Below are positions 21,249 to 32,176 of a DNA stretch of 36,019 nucleotides, one piece after another. Under the pieces are notes generated by a model. That model was not told where the DNA came from. It worked only from the letters and a program-made list of their open reading frames with translations, and did no database searches. The translations under genes and the position numbers were made by a program. The DNA is from Gamarada debralockiae. Taxonomy: Eukaryota > Ascomycota > Leotiomycetes > Helotiales > Hyphodiscaceae. How positions within the stretch are numbered: position 1 is the first letter of the stretch; the number at the start of each line of letters is the position of its first letter. The stretch spans positions 1 through 36,019 of the forward strand of contig NXFV01000043.1 in the NCBI GenBank assembly GCA_002803225.1, in the 5' to 3' direction.

Positions 21249-24200
21249 TGGATTGCGACATGCTGAGTTTCAATCAGCAACGATCCGAAAGGACACCTCT
21301 CAGCTCAAATATTCGCACCTTCCTCAAATTCGCAGCCGTCTTCGTCTCCTTCTGGCAGAATCCACATATTGACTCGCATTTTGCAATCCTCAAGACCCCA
21401 GTCGTATTCCATGGCGGATGTGTATGGCCTTTACTACAAGTCGTATTCCTCAATACACTTTCCAGCGACATTTTTGACCTTCTTCTCCTCCGATCCGGTT
21501 CAATTTGACGTCTGGCGCAGGTCATTACAGACTCTCAGACACTTGCTACTGTTGCCGCACCATCAAAAGTCGCAATTTTTAGGCTGGAGCTCTCGGAAAC
21601 AGTGAAAATTGAACATTGATTGAAGAATTAAAAAAGTAACCATACTATTCGCGATGAAAACTTATTTACTGTGGCCTTTAAAGCAGATATGCTATACTTA
21701 TAGCTTGAGATGAACACCTCTTGGTCGAGTTGGGTGGTGGGGTCCATAGTGCTGGTGATGCGAATAACTCAGTATGGAAATGCTCGCGAATTGCTAACCG
21801 GTAGTGAAATGGTATGCAATGATGCGATTGGCTGGACATTCAATGTTCCGACGAACAAAAAATGCGGGCTGACATACCGAACCGCTTGACCATTATGGTT
21901 CATCCCATTCGCCGGGATTTCTCACAGGGCTTGATGGGACGCTAACACGTGACCTCATATCCGCAAATATCGCCGACTTGGGTTTGGAGCGTGCTCGCTG
22001 CATCGGTGGGCTTGCATAATAGATGCCGAGGTCGATTTTCTCCCGTCGTCCTTATCACAACCTTCAGTCCTCCAAGATCATGTATCAACCCATGAATGTG
22101 CTCGACATGGGATCAGAAGATTAATGCCTTTCTTATTCCTGCCATGAAAATCAATTCTACAATCGGAGAGTAACAAAACGTATTAGATTGCGCCGTGGAC
22201 TTCACCAGATCCGAGGCATGTTGAAGTCTGGGTTGTTCAGGGTCGTGGGCTGGGAAGAATTTAATTAATCCCCGGTTGAAAGTGATACCTTGGTCTCGCG
22301 ATAATCGTCCCTTTCAATATTTCACAAAGCAAGAAGGACGCGCCTATGAGTTGCTCGATGATGGCAGAATATGAGTATAAATCATCTACTATGAGTACTT
22401 GTTAGCTGGGTAGAATGCAACAGTCACACTGACATCGATAAATCGACTGACAAGATCCCGACCGACGATAGGGTAACAAAGCTATAAAGAACTAGAGGTC
22501 CCAAGGAACTTGTCTTCAAATTCAATCGAGTCTGAACGAGAGGAAAGAAGATGGCTCTGTATAGAGCCGCAAAGAGCACTTCAATTTTACCCTGTTCCTC
22601 GTGTACGAGTATCACCTACCTTGGTGTACTACGAACACGATCCTCTGAATGTTTTGGAGACCAAGATTTCACGTCTTTGAATCATTGACGGAGAACTGCT
22701 CTCTTTCAGAGTCACTAGTGGAGGGTCGCGAAGCTTTCCGCTTTGCTGTCGGCCACATCTACTGTCAGCACAAAGAGCTGATGGTTGTCTTCTTCGCAAT
22801 GTCTATGATCCAAGACTTCCGGGATCTGACAATTAAACGCCATTCCAGCTCTGTTGAGAACTCACAACTGAGACTCGAGCGTTGATAACTTTATCATCGT
22901 CATAATGAACGCATTTATTTTCACATTCAAGAATACAGCAAAGAAAGTCCCTGCACAACGGCCCCGACAGCACCCCTCCCGCGACACGACACAGGCATTG
23001 CAGACTCATGTTTGGACCTTCAATGGCGCATTTGAAGCATTTGAAGTCTTGAGATTGTTGAAGAATGTTAGCAATGACGATGAAAGACTGTTCTAGACAT
23101 CTTAAAGCCACAACAATGATGTCAATGAGACCATCCACAATTGAAATCGAGGTCGCACAGCAGAAAATGCGCAGCCTTTACATAGAACCTCGGCGTTCTG
23201 ACCTTCTGCCTGGAAAAACAACCATTCAGCTTCCCTTCTGCCACAGCTTGAGCCACTCAGCCACACTTCACCGCTGTCAGCCAAACAACGGTGCCGAAGT
23301 CGATGCAACTCGACGCGGAAGTGCAGAAATTCATCTCAGCCTGCTCTATGAGAATCACCTGCTGGATATAGACACAGAAAGGGAGCCTGTAAGGCACCAG
23401 AATTCGGATTCAAGAACTTTGTGGCTCAAATGTTGACTCTAAGCTTGCCCAAGTCAAGTGTCAAAGAGAAACGTGGGGGGAGCTGGGTGTGTTTTCTATT
23501 GGATACCTCGTACCACACAATTTACCAGTGGCTTCTCCCATATCCGCATTAACGGTGGTGAGTTGCGAATAGGATCATGAAAAAGGCCTCTCATGCAGGT
23601 TACAGGAGTCGTAGCCATTTAATTTCGCCACCGCGGACACTCACGCAAGGCCTCCATGCACAAGGGGTCATGGCGATCGAGGAGAGAGGGGTTTGATGTT
23701 TGCCGTCAGCCCTAAATCGTTCAGGCTTCAGCGGTTTTCAGCCCTGTGACACTTTTTTCCTTACTCGGTCTGAGTCTGCGTATTGGCCTATATGTGCTTT
23801 GCCACTATCGCATCGACGATGAATCGTTATCGATCCTCCCGCAGAATGACGCGCGAAGACGGTAGGGCTGTGCTGAAATTTTATATATGGTGATTTGGCC
23901 TCCTATTCTTTTTCCATCGCCCAGTAGCCCAACTATTTTTCAGCAGGCCTGAGTTCGCAATAACCCCACTGTGACTTGTACCTTTTGAGCTGCAGACGAC
24001 CCTGTGTACCGGTACACCACCAAAGAAGTCGAACCAGTGGCTGTCAAAGGATCGAATGTTTAATTGAGTAGTGTGCAGCAATCAAGGTTGATCTTCAACA
24101 AGGTTTTGTTTAGTAGGGGGAGAACGCACACGGCTCACGGAGACCCAACTTTCGAGGTCTACCCGCCACGGCTAGACGGATACATATACATTACTCTGTC

Positions 24201-24633
24201 ATTTGGAAGCAGAAGGAGTAAAGTCAGAGAAGACACAGGAAGACTTGATTGTCTGACACAGAGGTATCATCGGCCGAATATGGCTTGACTGAAGGTTTGG
24301 CTTAGAAAGAAAAATCGCTAAAAAGGGAAGCCCCAAAAAATGTGAGTTACCCGTTTCCTACATTGTCTAGACCGAAAGGGCGAGCTTATCCACATGCCGC
24401 TGCCAACGTCCCTTTTAGTCACGACCTCCTCACCCTTTGTCTTTGTGTTACGTTGCGTCTCCCTCGGAATGGTCACTACTGCCATGCGGTGGTTATAACA
24501 TCCGAACATCTCTGAGATCAGCAGCTCACGAACTTGTTAGACAACTGCCGAACTCGAAACGAAGCTTGATACCAAGGACGAACAGTGCGAGAGAGGGGTG
24601 ACTGGCGAGCAATGCATAAGAGCGGAATAATAC
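21249..24633. other. Long intergenic stretch, no supportable gene
   Basis: No frame over these 3.4 kb has convincing motifs, including a 47-codon ATG frame near 22551 and a 110-codon region near 23065-23436. A perfect 14-base palindrome GTGTACCGGTACAC lies at 24004-24017. The last few hundred bases are the promoter of the second Zn2Cys6 factor. Cryptic small genes or noncoding RNAs cannot be excluded. Confidence 0.35.
24004..24017. repeat. Perfect 14-base palindrome
   Basis: GTGTACCGGTACAC, with no spacer. It is about 620 bases upstream of the second Zn2Cys6 factor. It shares the GTACC/GGTAC core with the sites at 16519-16843 but is arranged differently, so I do not count it as the same motif. 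Confidence 0.5.
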
Positions 24634-26695
24634 ATGATGGATTCAGGCAGCGCAAGAACGGCCAGGGAAAAGGCGAGGAGAGCAAGTCGACCCAAGGTCA
24701 AGACAGGATGTAATAATTGCAAGTAAGCAGCAAAATTTTCGCCCATAGCTTCATCGCGCCATTGCTGACCCCACTGCCGCCAGAAACCGAAGAGTGAAAT
24801 GCGACGAGACAAGACCGCAGTGCCAGAAATGCGTGAGATCGGGAAGACGATGCGATGGATATCCGGCATACAGGAGAGTGGACGCCGTCCCAATCGCAAT
24901 TGCTCCAAAAGATGGTGCTCCAAATAGCCAAGCATCCTCGTCAGGATCGCCCTCATCCTCATCGACGACTTTGTCATCGCCGCCGACCTCTAGAGCAGCA
25001 ATAATCGTCAAAAAACCCCAGCGCGTAGTTCACCAGTCTCGACCTACCCCTCCTCCCACGCCGAAGACGCTTCTCTCTCCCACAATATACAAGCCTGGGG
25101 GAATGGCGTTTGATTGGCAGGAAGGGCAATACTTCCAAGTCTTTCGCACACATACGGCCAGCGAACTTTCGGGCTTCTTTGATTCGGAGTTTTGGAGGCG
25201 CAGTGTACTTCAAGAAAGTCACTCGGAAGCCTCCATTCGGCATGCGGTGGTCGCGTTGGGAGCTCTATACAAGACCTTGGAGAAGGCATCAGAATCACCA
25301 CCAGGGTCACCAGACGGTAACTACACTGGCGATACCGCGCCAAACCATTACAATTTCGCCTTACAACAGTACGGCAAAGCGCTCACGAGACTACGAGAAT
25401 CCTTACAAAATAACGAGACACGATCGCAACGAACAATCTTAATATCTATCGTCCTCTTCACCTGCTTCCAATCCTTCATTGGTGACCACAAAGCAGCCAT
25501 CTTCCAGATCCAATCCGGACTCGGCCTGCTGGAAGAGCGACGTCAAGAATCCAAGCAGCCTTTGATCCGGCGGCGTGACGATGTGGTTGAGGATGAGCTC
25601 GTCCAGATGTTCACCCGCCTGGCGATACAGGCCAAATCTTACGATATGGCCTTCCACTTCCCACCACCCTACGTAATCCAGCTCACCCCGAAGCACAACA
25701 ACTCCAACAATAATGATCCGACCTCCCCACAGTCTCCATCATCACCCTCCGCCGCGTCAACCGCATCTATGGAAGATCCAAATATCCCAGATCGATTCAC
25801 CAGCTCCCAAGAAGCGCGCTCAGCATTGGACTCCCTCTGTGAACGAATAATGCGCTTCAACGAAGCACTCTCCGCCTTCTACGCTGGGCCGAATAATATC
25901 CTCCCGTCCTCAATCAAGTCCTCTGGCCTCGGTTTCAGAACGCAGCTGCAGCAATGGGCTGCAGCTTTCGATCCCCTTCTCCAAAGTCGTCGCACACCAG
26001 GCATCTCCAATACCGAGCGCGCGGGCATCGATGTTCTGAAGATGATTCAACTTATGACGACCATACTCTTCCTCATGGGCTACAGCACGTCAGAGAAGGA
26101 TTTCGACAACTTCCTTCCGCTATTCAAAGAGATTGTTGAGCTTGCTAAGGAAGTCGTGGTGGATGAGGAGTTGAGTCTCGCACAGGCGCGATGCGGTGAC
26201 TTATCGAAATGTAGGCATAGGCACAGGGCCACCAATATGGGGAGAGGGATGCAGTTTCCCGGCATGGCTAGTCATGGACCAGCGTTGGGATACAGAGCGG
26301 AGGATTCGTACCTGCACATCAAAGCTTCTTTCGCTCTCGATCTTGGCATCGTCCCGCCACTATTTGTCGTCGCAACAAAATGTCGAGACCGGAAGCTCCG
26401 ACGGGAAGCAATACGCCTGTTGATGTCGAGCCCTAGGAGAGAAGGCATGTGGGATTCAATCCTCTGCGGGAAAGTCGCGAGCTGGATTATGGAGGTTGAG
26501 GAGGAAGAATTAATGCCATTTGACGCGTTCAATCCGCTGAGTTACACGCAGGTGGTGGGCGAAGACCAGAGGGTCATGGTCAAGGAGATTTTATTCGATT
26601 TACAGCAACGAGAAGCTATTCTGCGGTGCGGTACTCGAGGTGCTCGGGAGGAGGATATGGATCCAAGAGCCAAGGAGACGCATGTCGTTTGGTGA
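24634..26695 (+). CDS. Zn2Cys6 transcription factor with C-terminal PF11951-type domain, 666 aa
   Basis: Two exons, 24634-24722 and 24784-26695, are joined across a 61-base intron (GTAAGC...GCCAG) that splits the zinc cluster. The cluster is CNNCKNRRVKCDETRPQCQKC...C with cysteines at residues 26, 29, 36, 43, 46 and 53, preceded by a basic KARRASRPKVKTG stretch. The remainder has the features of the fungal-specific transcription factor domain 2 family (PF11951, DUF3468): SFIGDHKAAIFQIQSGL, DVLKMIQLMTTILFLMGY and LDLGIVPPLFVVATKCRDR. A Pro/Ser-rich linker follows the cluster. Two ATGs in tandem (24634, 24637) could start it. An out-of-frame ATG at 24612 precedes them and would overlap the start, which may lower translation. 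Targets are unknown, and no pathway genes adjoin it. Confidence 0.9.
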
Positions 26696-28731
26696 TGGGC
26701 ACCGATCTACCGATTCTTTACTGAAGAAGGATATATTGGAATGTGATATGAGTTATGGATACTACAAGGAAGGAATTAATGGTATACCGAACAAGGCACG
26801 AAGGCATAACAATGGAAGTTCGGAGCTGGGAATGGGATGGGAGGTGGACTGTACGATATTGTACATAAGCACTTACGTTCGTTCACTGCCCAACGCCAGC
26901 AATGGAAGGAAACAACGGGAGGCTACTGGACAAGGGCTCGGCCTGGCGCTTGGATATGGGATCTGGATAATCCTCTCTTACCGGCCAGCAAGCATATTTC
27001 CTTGGGGTTTTCGATATATCTTATCTGCATGTCCGGTGTTGATCATCTAAAGGGCTTTGGGAGGGATACGAAGTCGTTAATATCAAGTCAATCAATTTTG
27101 TATTAAGTCATACTACTTTGCGTTGGCGTATGGCAGGGGTAAGGATTTCTTGTCAACGTGATCATGCTGCAGTCAATTCCTTAAATTGATAGCCACGTGT
27201 GCAATAGTTTTCATGCCAGCGAGGCCAAGCTCTGGAGCGAGATGCTCACTCACCTCGAACAAGAGACAAGATGGATTCTGACTGACTTTGGGCGTAGGCT
27301 GTGTCCAGCCCTGTAAGACAATCCAAACTGGAACAATAGTAAGCAACTTTTGACTTCGGAAGGACTTCCGTTTCATGTATCCTAACCATTTCCCAGCCTC
27401 CAACTTTCAGGTACGGAATAGGCCGAGGGACAAGTCGCCTCTCAGATATGTATTTTTAGTTGTTTCATAAGGCACAATATGTACTGGATCTCCCAGCCGG
27501 TGAGTGATGTGAGTATGGAAGATGTCTGGGCTCGGCTGCTCATTCCCAGATTCCCGAACAGCCAATTGTTCTGCCTGTTTCATCAACAGCTGGTTATCAA
27601 CTTGGAGTCTCAAGTCTGTAGATCCCTGAAGGATCCTTTGTCAAATCACCGTTTCCTTGTTGAGTGTTAGCCTTTTGATCACATGCGCCATCCATCAAAT
27701 TGCCCCACGATTCGCGCCTCTTAAGCGAAACTGCCCCTTCATACTAAAGACATCCCAGCACACCTCTCTTTGCACACCCTTTCTTTTACTCACTATCCGA
27801 GCACTTGTCTATGATCTTAGGGGGCTGAAAAGCCAGTGAAGTCTCCTATAACCTGTCGTAATGTCAAGTCAAGCACCTATTTGAAACGATCTGCTGACGA
27901 AGACATTAGGTAGATGGCAAGTGCCGCCCAACCCCCTTCCGCATGCTCTATGATACTTTGTCTAGCTTGATTACTCTGGATTTACGACTATCACATCCTC
28001 GAAGTTACACAGGTTCGAGACCTCTACTCAAAGGGCTCTTCCGTCCGCAGAGGCGTGTGCTGCGTCGGCGGATAAAGCCGCTCCAAAGCCCACCGAAACC
28101 TTCTAGGATTACTCGTTTTATTTAATTGATCCAATGAAATTTCAAAAATGCCTGAAAGATTATTTACTAAAGAACTTTGTCCATTTTCGTCCCTTAATCC
28201 TCTTCACGGCTTCAGCCCTCTAGATATATGATCTCTAAGCCGAATTGGCCGCTTTAAGGCGTATCTTCTCAATTCCAACAAACTCGAGTCGCAGAGGAGA
28301 TGCTTCAAAAGCTCAAAATTCCTTCTAGTGTCAGAATTGAAAGGCTTTGGAAGCCCTGGGGGTGAAACTTTGTTTCACGCAAAGAACAATATCAAGCGCA
28401 ACAATATTAAGGGGTCTCGCTTTAGCGCTACGACCAAAATTTCACTTCAGCCTCAAACTTCCATGAAGCTTCTATAATACTCCAAAAAGCTCCCTTTTTG
28501 ATCTTGTAGTAAATTTTATTGTCTTCTTTCCTTTCAAATCCTCGTCTTTTCAGGGGCCATCTCCGCTCCTGATGACTGGCGAATCACGAGCGCGGATTCT
28601 GATCGACGCGATTGAGGAAAGGTGAATTCAACCAATCAGCCCTAAGAACAATATCACGACGCTGTTATTTTTCCTTGAACAATATTGAGCTCTCAACCTA
28701 TTCTTCCCCGAAGAGGCCTGTTCAGAAACTC
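26696..28731. other. Intergenic, upstream region of the repeat protein
   Basis: Frames here are short and carry no motif; a minus-strand pair at 27613-27407 and 27403-27173 is not convincing. Closer to 28862 the sequence gains a CCAAT box (28631-28635), a TATA-like box and a C+A/C+T-rich leader, as in well-expressed fungal genes. Confidence 0.35.
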
Positions 28732-28738
28732 ATAAATA
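28732..28738 (+). promoter_or_regulatory. TATA-like box of the SPSGGC gene
   Basis: ATAAATA, 124 bases before the ATG at 28862. It is followed by a C+T-rich start region (about 28745-28770) and a C+A-rich leader ending CGTCAACATG. This composition is usual for strongly transcribed fungal genes. Confidence 0.5.
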
Positions 28739-28861
28739 GCCGTCGACCTTCCCTCCATCAACTTTCTTCTCCAACACAAACACATACTCCCAAACACACT
28801 CACTACTAACAATCTTTCAACCCAATACACGTTCTTTAAGAACCTTCAACAAACCGTCAAC

Positions 28862-29083
28862 ATGACTAAGTCACCATCAGGAGGTTGCACCGTCCAGAAG
28901 AGCCCCAGCGGAGGCTGCGTCGTCCAGAGGTCACCATCTGGAGGTTGCGCCGTCATGAAGTCACCATCCGGTGGCTGCGAGATCATGAAGTCCCCATCAG
29001 GCGGCTGTGACATCATGAAGTCGCCATCCGGAGGCTGTGCCATCATGCGTGGCTCCCCCAGCGGTGGCTGCACCGTCCAATAG
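28862..29083 (+). CDS. Seven-unit SPSGGC decapeptide repeat protein, 73 aa
   Basis: A single short frame MTK... to TAG consists of seven tandem ten-residue units of the form K-S-P-S-G-G-C-x-V/I-Q/M, with one extra Arg before the last unit. Units 1, 2 and 7 end VQ; units 3-6 end in VM or IM. Each unit has exactly one cysteine, seven in all. There is no signal peptide, hydrophobic segment or dibasic cleavage site, so classical secretion is unlikely. Serine codons alternate between TCN and AGC types from unit to unit while the residues stay fixed, which argues for selection on the protein. The leader and TATA-like box look like those of an active gene. I know no named family; metal or thiol binding, a structural role or a peptide precursor are all guesses. 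The antisense strand is also open, but only as a by-product of the repeat. Confidence 0.75.
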   Translation: MTKSPSGGCTVQKSPSGGCVVQRSPSGGCAVMKSPSGGCEIMKSPSGGCDIMKSPSGGCAIMRGSPSGGCTVQ

Positions 29084-30038
29084 ATGCTTGATGGCATCTG
29101 ATCAGTCTTGAGTTGGGAGGAGGCTCCCGAATCTTGAGCTTCTGCTCCATCCACGACAAGCATATAACTCTCGAACACGATCTTGAATGAAGCGCACATC
29201 ACATCTACTCGACATAACGAGACCTTCTCTTCGACTATGAAAAATACATCAGCCGGTACATACAACTCTTCACTTCTACACACTCTTTTACTGAACTCGA
29301 GTCACCGCCTTCGTCTGATACCCCTCTCTCGGGTCGACTCCCTTCTCAAACCCAAAGCGCGGCGGATTCGATATACTTCCTGGCACGACTCAACTTTCTC
29401 CTCGGCACCTCTCCATATATCCTCCAAAATCGACGACCTCAAAACATTCCTCTTCATCTCGGCAACGGATCTCGACGGATGTATATGGATGGTACAGATG
29501 ATGGGTTGGAATCTCATGGATTGGGTTTTTGGGGGGGGAGGAGGGATGGATTACCGTCACTTATTGGACTTGCACATACTGCACCACCACTTTCTTTCGT
29601 GTCTGCTCTTGTTCCTTCGTTTAGGACTGGATCATCATTGACTGATCGGCGGTTTCTTTACATAAATTGAAAATTTCACTTCTGTAAATATTTCCTCCTG
29701 CAATTGCACGTGACTCATGACTGACATGTAATCACTTCGACATCCCCCGAGGGAAGAAGATAGGAGTCTGAGATCCCATGAAATTCGTTATGGCCCTTGA
29801 AAGTTCCATCCGGGCACTTGAGCTTCATGGAATTGGACTTTTATGATCCAAGAAGATTGAATCATCCGACATCGTCGTCGCACCAGCAGCAGGAGCAAAG
29901 TAACCCCCAATCGCGGCATCACAGTAGAATCCTGAAGACAATGGTAGCAAGAAAAATTATGATTTCATTGCCTATGAAGCTCTTATCCTCTCAAGAAAAT
30001 CCTTTGTGCCGTTATCATTCCTCCAGCACCTTGCCCAT
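29084..30038. other. Intergenic, no supportable gene
   Basis: The first part is probably the 3' untranslated region of the repeat protein gene. Plus-strand frames at 29183-29641 start without a good context, have low-complexity His/Leu-rich ends and no motif. No terminator-like structure stands out. Confidence 0.35.
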
Positions 30039-30710
30039 TTAGAATCTGGTGAAGGGAAGCCTACACGATCAACCATGTCAGCCATCCAACCACGACACAA
30101 TCTGTATTGAAGGAACGACTCACCATTTGCCCCTCAGCGTAATAACCGCCCAATTATTCCCCTGCTCATCCGTCTCCTTCTCAACCTTCGTCGAAAAGCT
30201 AATCGCACTCATAATTCCATCACCGAACTTCTCATTCAGCACCGCCTTATATGCGTATCCATAATTCTGCACAATCTCGTACAGTCTGTAGATCAAGGGC
30301 TCGACAGGTGGCATAGGACCCGCACGTCCACGGTCCGGGAAACCTAGCAATTGTTCGGCGAGCTTGGATTCCGGGACTTCGAGAATAGAGGAGAGCTTCT
30401 TGACATCTTCGGCGGATGCTTGTGCTTGGCCGTAGAACAAAGCTGCGACGGCGACTTCGGAACGCCCGAGTTGAGAGGCGATGTGCTCGAAGGAGAGGGA
30501 TTTAGCGGCTTTGGCGTCAAAGAGGGTTTTGGAGGAGGCGGGGAGTCGGTCGATGAGTGAGGTCTATGAAAAATTGTATGTTAGCATCGTGCGCGAAGTC
30601 ATTGTCGGCGAAATATGAAGCAAATTGAGTGTTGATTGTCGCGAGTGCGGGGTAATGGGAGGGGTAGTTGAACTCACGTCGAGGACTGCGATCTTGGTGT
30701 TGTCTGCCAT
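30039..30710 (-). CDS. cyn1: Cyanate hydratase (cyanase), 164 aa
   Basis: Cyanase converts cyanate and bicarbonate to carbamate and carbon dioxide, the former decaying to ammonia, in the cytosol. The model has three exons: 30710-30678, 30563-30124 and 30060-30039. Introns are 114 and 63 bases (donors GTGAGT, branches CTAAC and CTGAC). The last 22-base exon adds LPFTRF, matching the family's usual C-terminus; without it the frame would stop after GKW. The N-terminal helical part includes [22 protein letters not shown]. The C-terminal part has [12 protein letters not shown] and [13 protein letters not shown], so the known catalytic Arg, Glu and Ser correspond to R104, E107 and S130. Length is normal for the family. 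A TATA box lies 43 bases upstream of the start. No carbonic anhydrase gene is adjacent. Confidence 0.96.
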
Positions 30711-30752
30711 GATGATTTGATTTATGAATATTTCGAACAAAATAGAAGGCGA

Positions 30753-30758
30753 CTTATA
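30753..30758 (-). promoter_or_regulatory. TATA box of the cyanase gene
   Basis: TATAAG on the minus strand within GAATATAAGTCGCC, 43-48 bases upstream of the cyanase ATG. The distance implies a leader of only about 15-20 bases. Confidence 0.45.
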
Positions 30759-31297
30759 TTCTCGAAGTCCAAACTGAATCGTCAAAAGATTGTGGAGAAA
30801 AGGGTGGTTCTTCTATATAATAAATGATGCAGCTTTTGTCACTCCCCGGATATGTCATTCTGGAACGTCATCTCGCCAAGTTGATGCCGAATTTCGAGCG
30901 AGTCTAAGCGTCAGCCCCGCATTGAAAAAGCATAAGAGGTAAAAACGAGTGTCCTATTTCGCCTTTTTACTTTCTAAATTCTGTTTAGTTTCCTTTTGAG
31001 CGACAGGAATATCATTAACAACTTGGCGGGAGATCAGAATCCGGGATTAGACATCCTGAGTCGGGATCATGAACTGGTGTGCAAATGCGGATGAGATAAG
31101 CCTACTACCAAGTGCATGGCATCATCTGCTGCAATTATTTGGAGGAAATGCAGAGCGAATAGCTTTAGACTTCTCTGAACTGGTTATGATTATTCTCTTT
31201 GTATACAATTCTTCCCTCCGCAGTAATCGTCACACCATTCTCACATCATCAGCACAAACGTCAACTCCGGAGCCAGCGCCTCCCTAAACACCAAGCC
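30759..31297. other. Intergenic, upstream of cyanase
   Basis: I see no coding signal. The stretch forms the remaining cyanase promoter and separates it from the decayed region that follows. Confidence 0.35.
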
Positions 31298-32176
31298 CTA
31301 TCCCAAAACTCTCTGCTTCACTTCCCTGCCTACCGCTCTTACCGACCACACCGGCTCTCGTGAAAACAAGACTTTTGGGTGTGACCAAATTCGCAGTAGG
31401 ACTTTGAGTACCACCCAGGTGTACCCATTGTTACCGTTGCGTCCTTCTCCTTTTTGTGTCTTAAAAGTGTTTTGATCAGAAGCAGGAATCCATGCATCAG
31501 ATGTCACGACGAAGTTATGTCTGCGATGAAAGAGTGGTTCGAAAATCCGCTCGCAGGTCATGAAACGTAAATCTTGAGATATCCGCAACTCTTCCAGGAC
31601 GGCAAGTAATACTTCAAGATCCTCAGGACAAGGCGCAAGTGCCTCCTATTGAAGGGGTCGATGCCGTACAGATATCCCGTCCCTGCCGTCTCCTGACCTT
31701 TCCAGAAGTCATAGTTCTTGCCAAAACAGTGATGACAACTTCTTTCGCTCTCTCAACTTCTACAGGATTTCGGGTTGGAATTCTCGCCACCCACTGGGGC
31801 CACGCTTCCGGGCGAAGCATTTTACGAAAGCGCTGAATAGGTCCTTTCTGCATACGAAGATGATGTCGGTGTCTTTTATTTTGTAAACGATATTCCCAGG
31901 CGAGGCATTTCGGCTATAAACGCGAATCATGGTTTCATCATCTTCGTGCTGGATGCCAACTTTGTTTTCATTCGTGGAGCTGCTTCTTGAAGAAGTGAAA
32001 TGTCCCAGTTGCTGTGAGAATTCGATTGACACCCTTTCTAAGAGATTATAGTTGGCAGAATTTTGTATCTCTTCGAGCAACTTTAGTCCTTCATCCACCC
32101 ATATCGAAGTGTCGGCGCATCCTGTACCGCTTGATGCTGAACGATCCCCTTGCTCTTGCCCGGTCCTGGAAATAGC
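31298..32176 (-). pseudogene. Possible decayed minus-strand gene with three stops
   Basis: One minus-strand frame is open from 32176 to 31763 (containing WVDEGLKLLEEIQNSANYN and YKIKDTDIIFVCRKD), then has TAG (31760-31762), TGA (31709-31711) and TAG (31646-31648). It is open again to 31298 (PEDLEVLLAVLEELRISQ, FVVTSDAWIPASDQ). An in-frame upstream exon (32303-32235, starting MRWDDTSPSSS) could be joined over a 58-base intron. All three stops could come from CAG or CGA by C-to-T change. I recognise no family. The first part overlaps the plus-strand NO VEIN-like relic, which I find more convincing, so one of the two readings is wrong there. Confidence 0.25.

Noticed and set aside
23065..23436. 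Plus-strand 123-codon frame
   Set aside because: It has no motif, its composition is like surrounding noncoding frames, and a similar-sized frame runs on the other strand.
28010..28021. GGTTCGAGACC, resembling a tRNA B box
   Set aside because: No A box or foldable acceptor stem at the right distance could be found, so no tRNA is called.
28846..29283. Minus-strand 145-codon frame with QPPDGDFM repeats
   Set aside because: It is the antisense image of the SPSGGC repeat. The sense strand has the ATG context, leader and TATA-like box, and the synonymous serine codon pattern supports the sense frame.
29183..29641. Plus-strand 152-codon frame after the repeat protein
   Set aside because: It lacks a convincing start and promoter, has a low-complexity end, and probably falls in untranslated or intergenic sequence.
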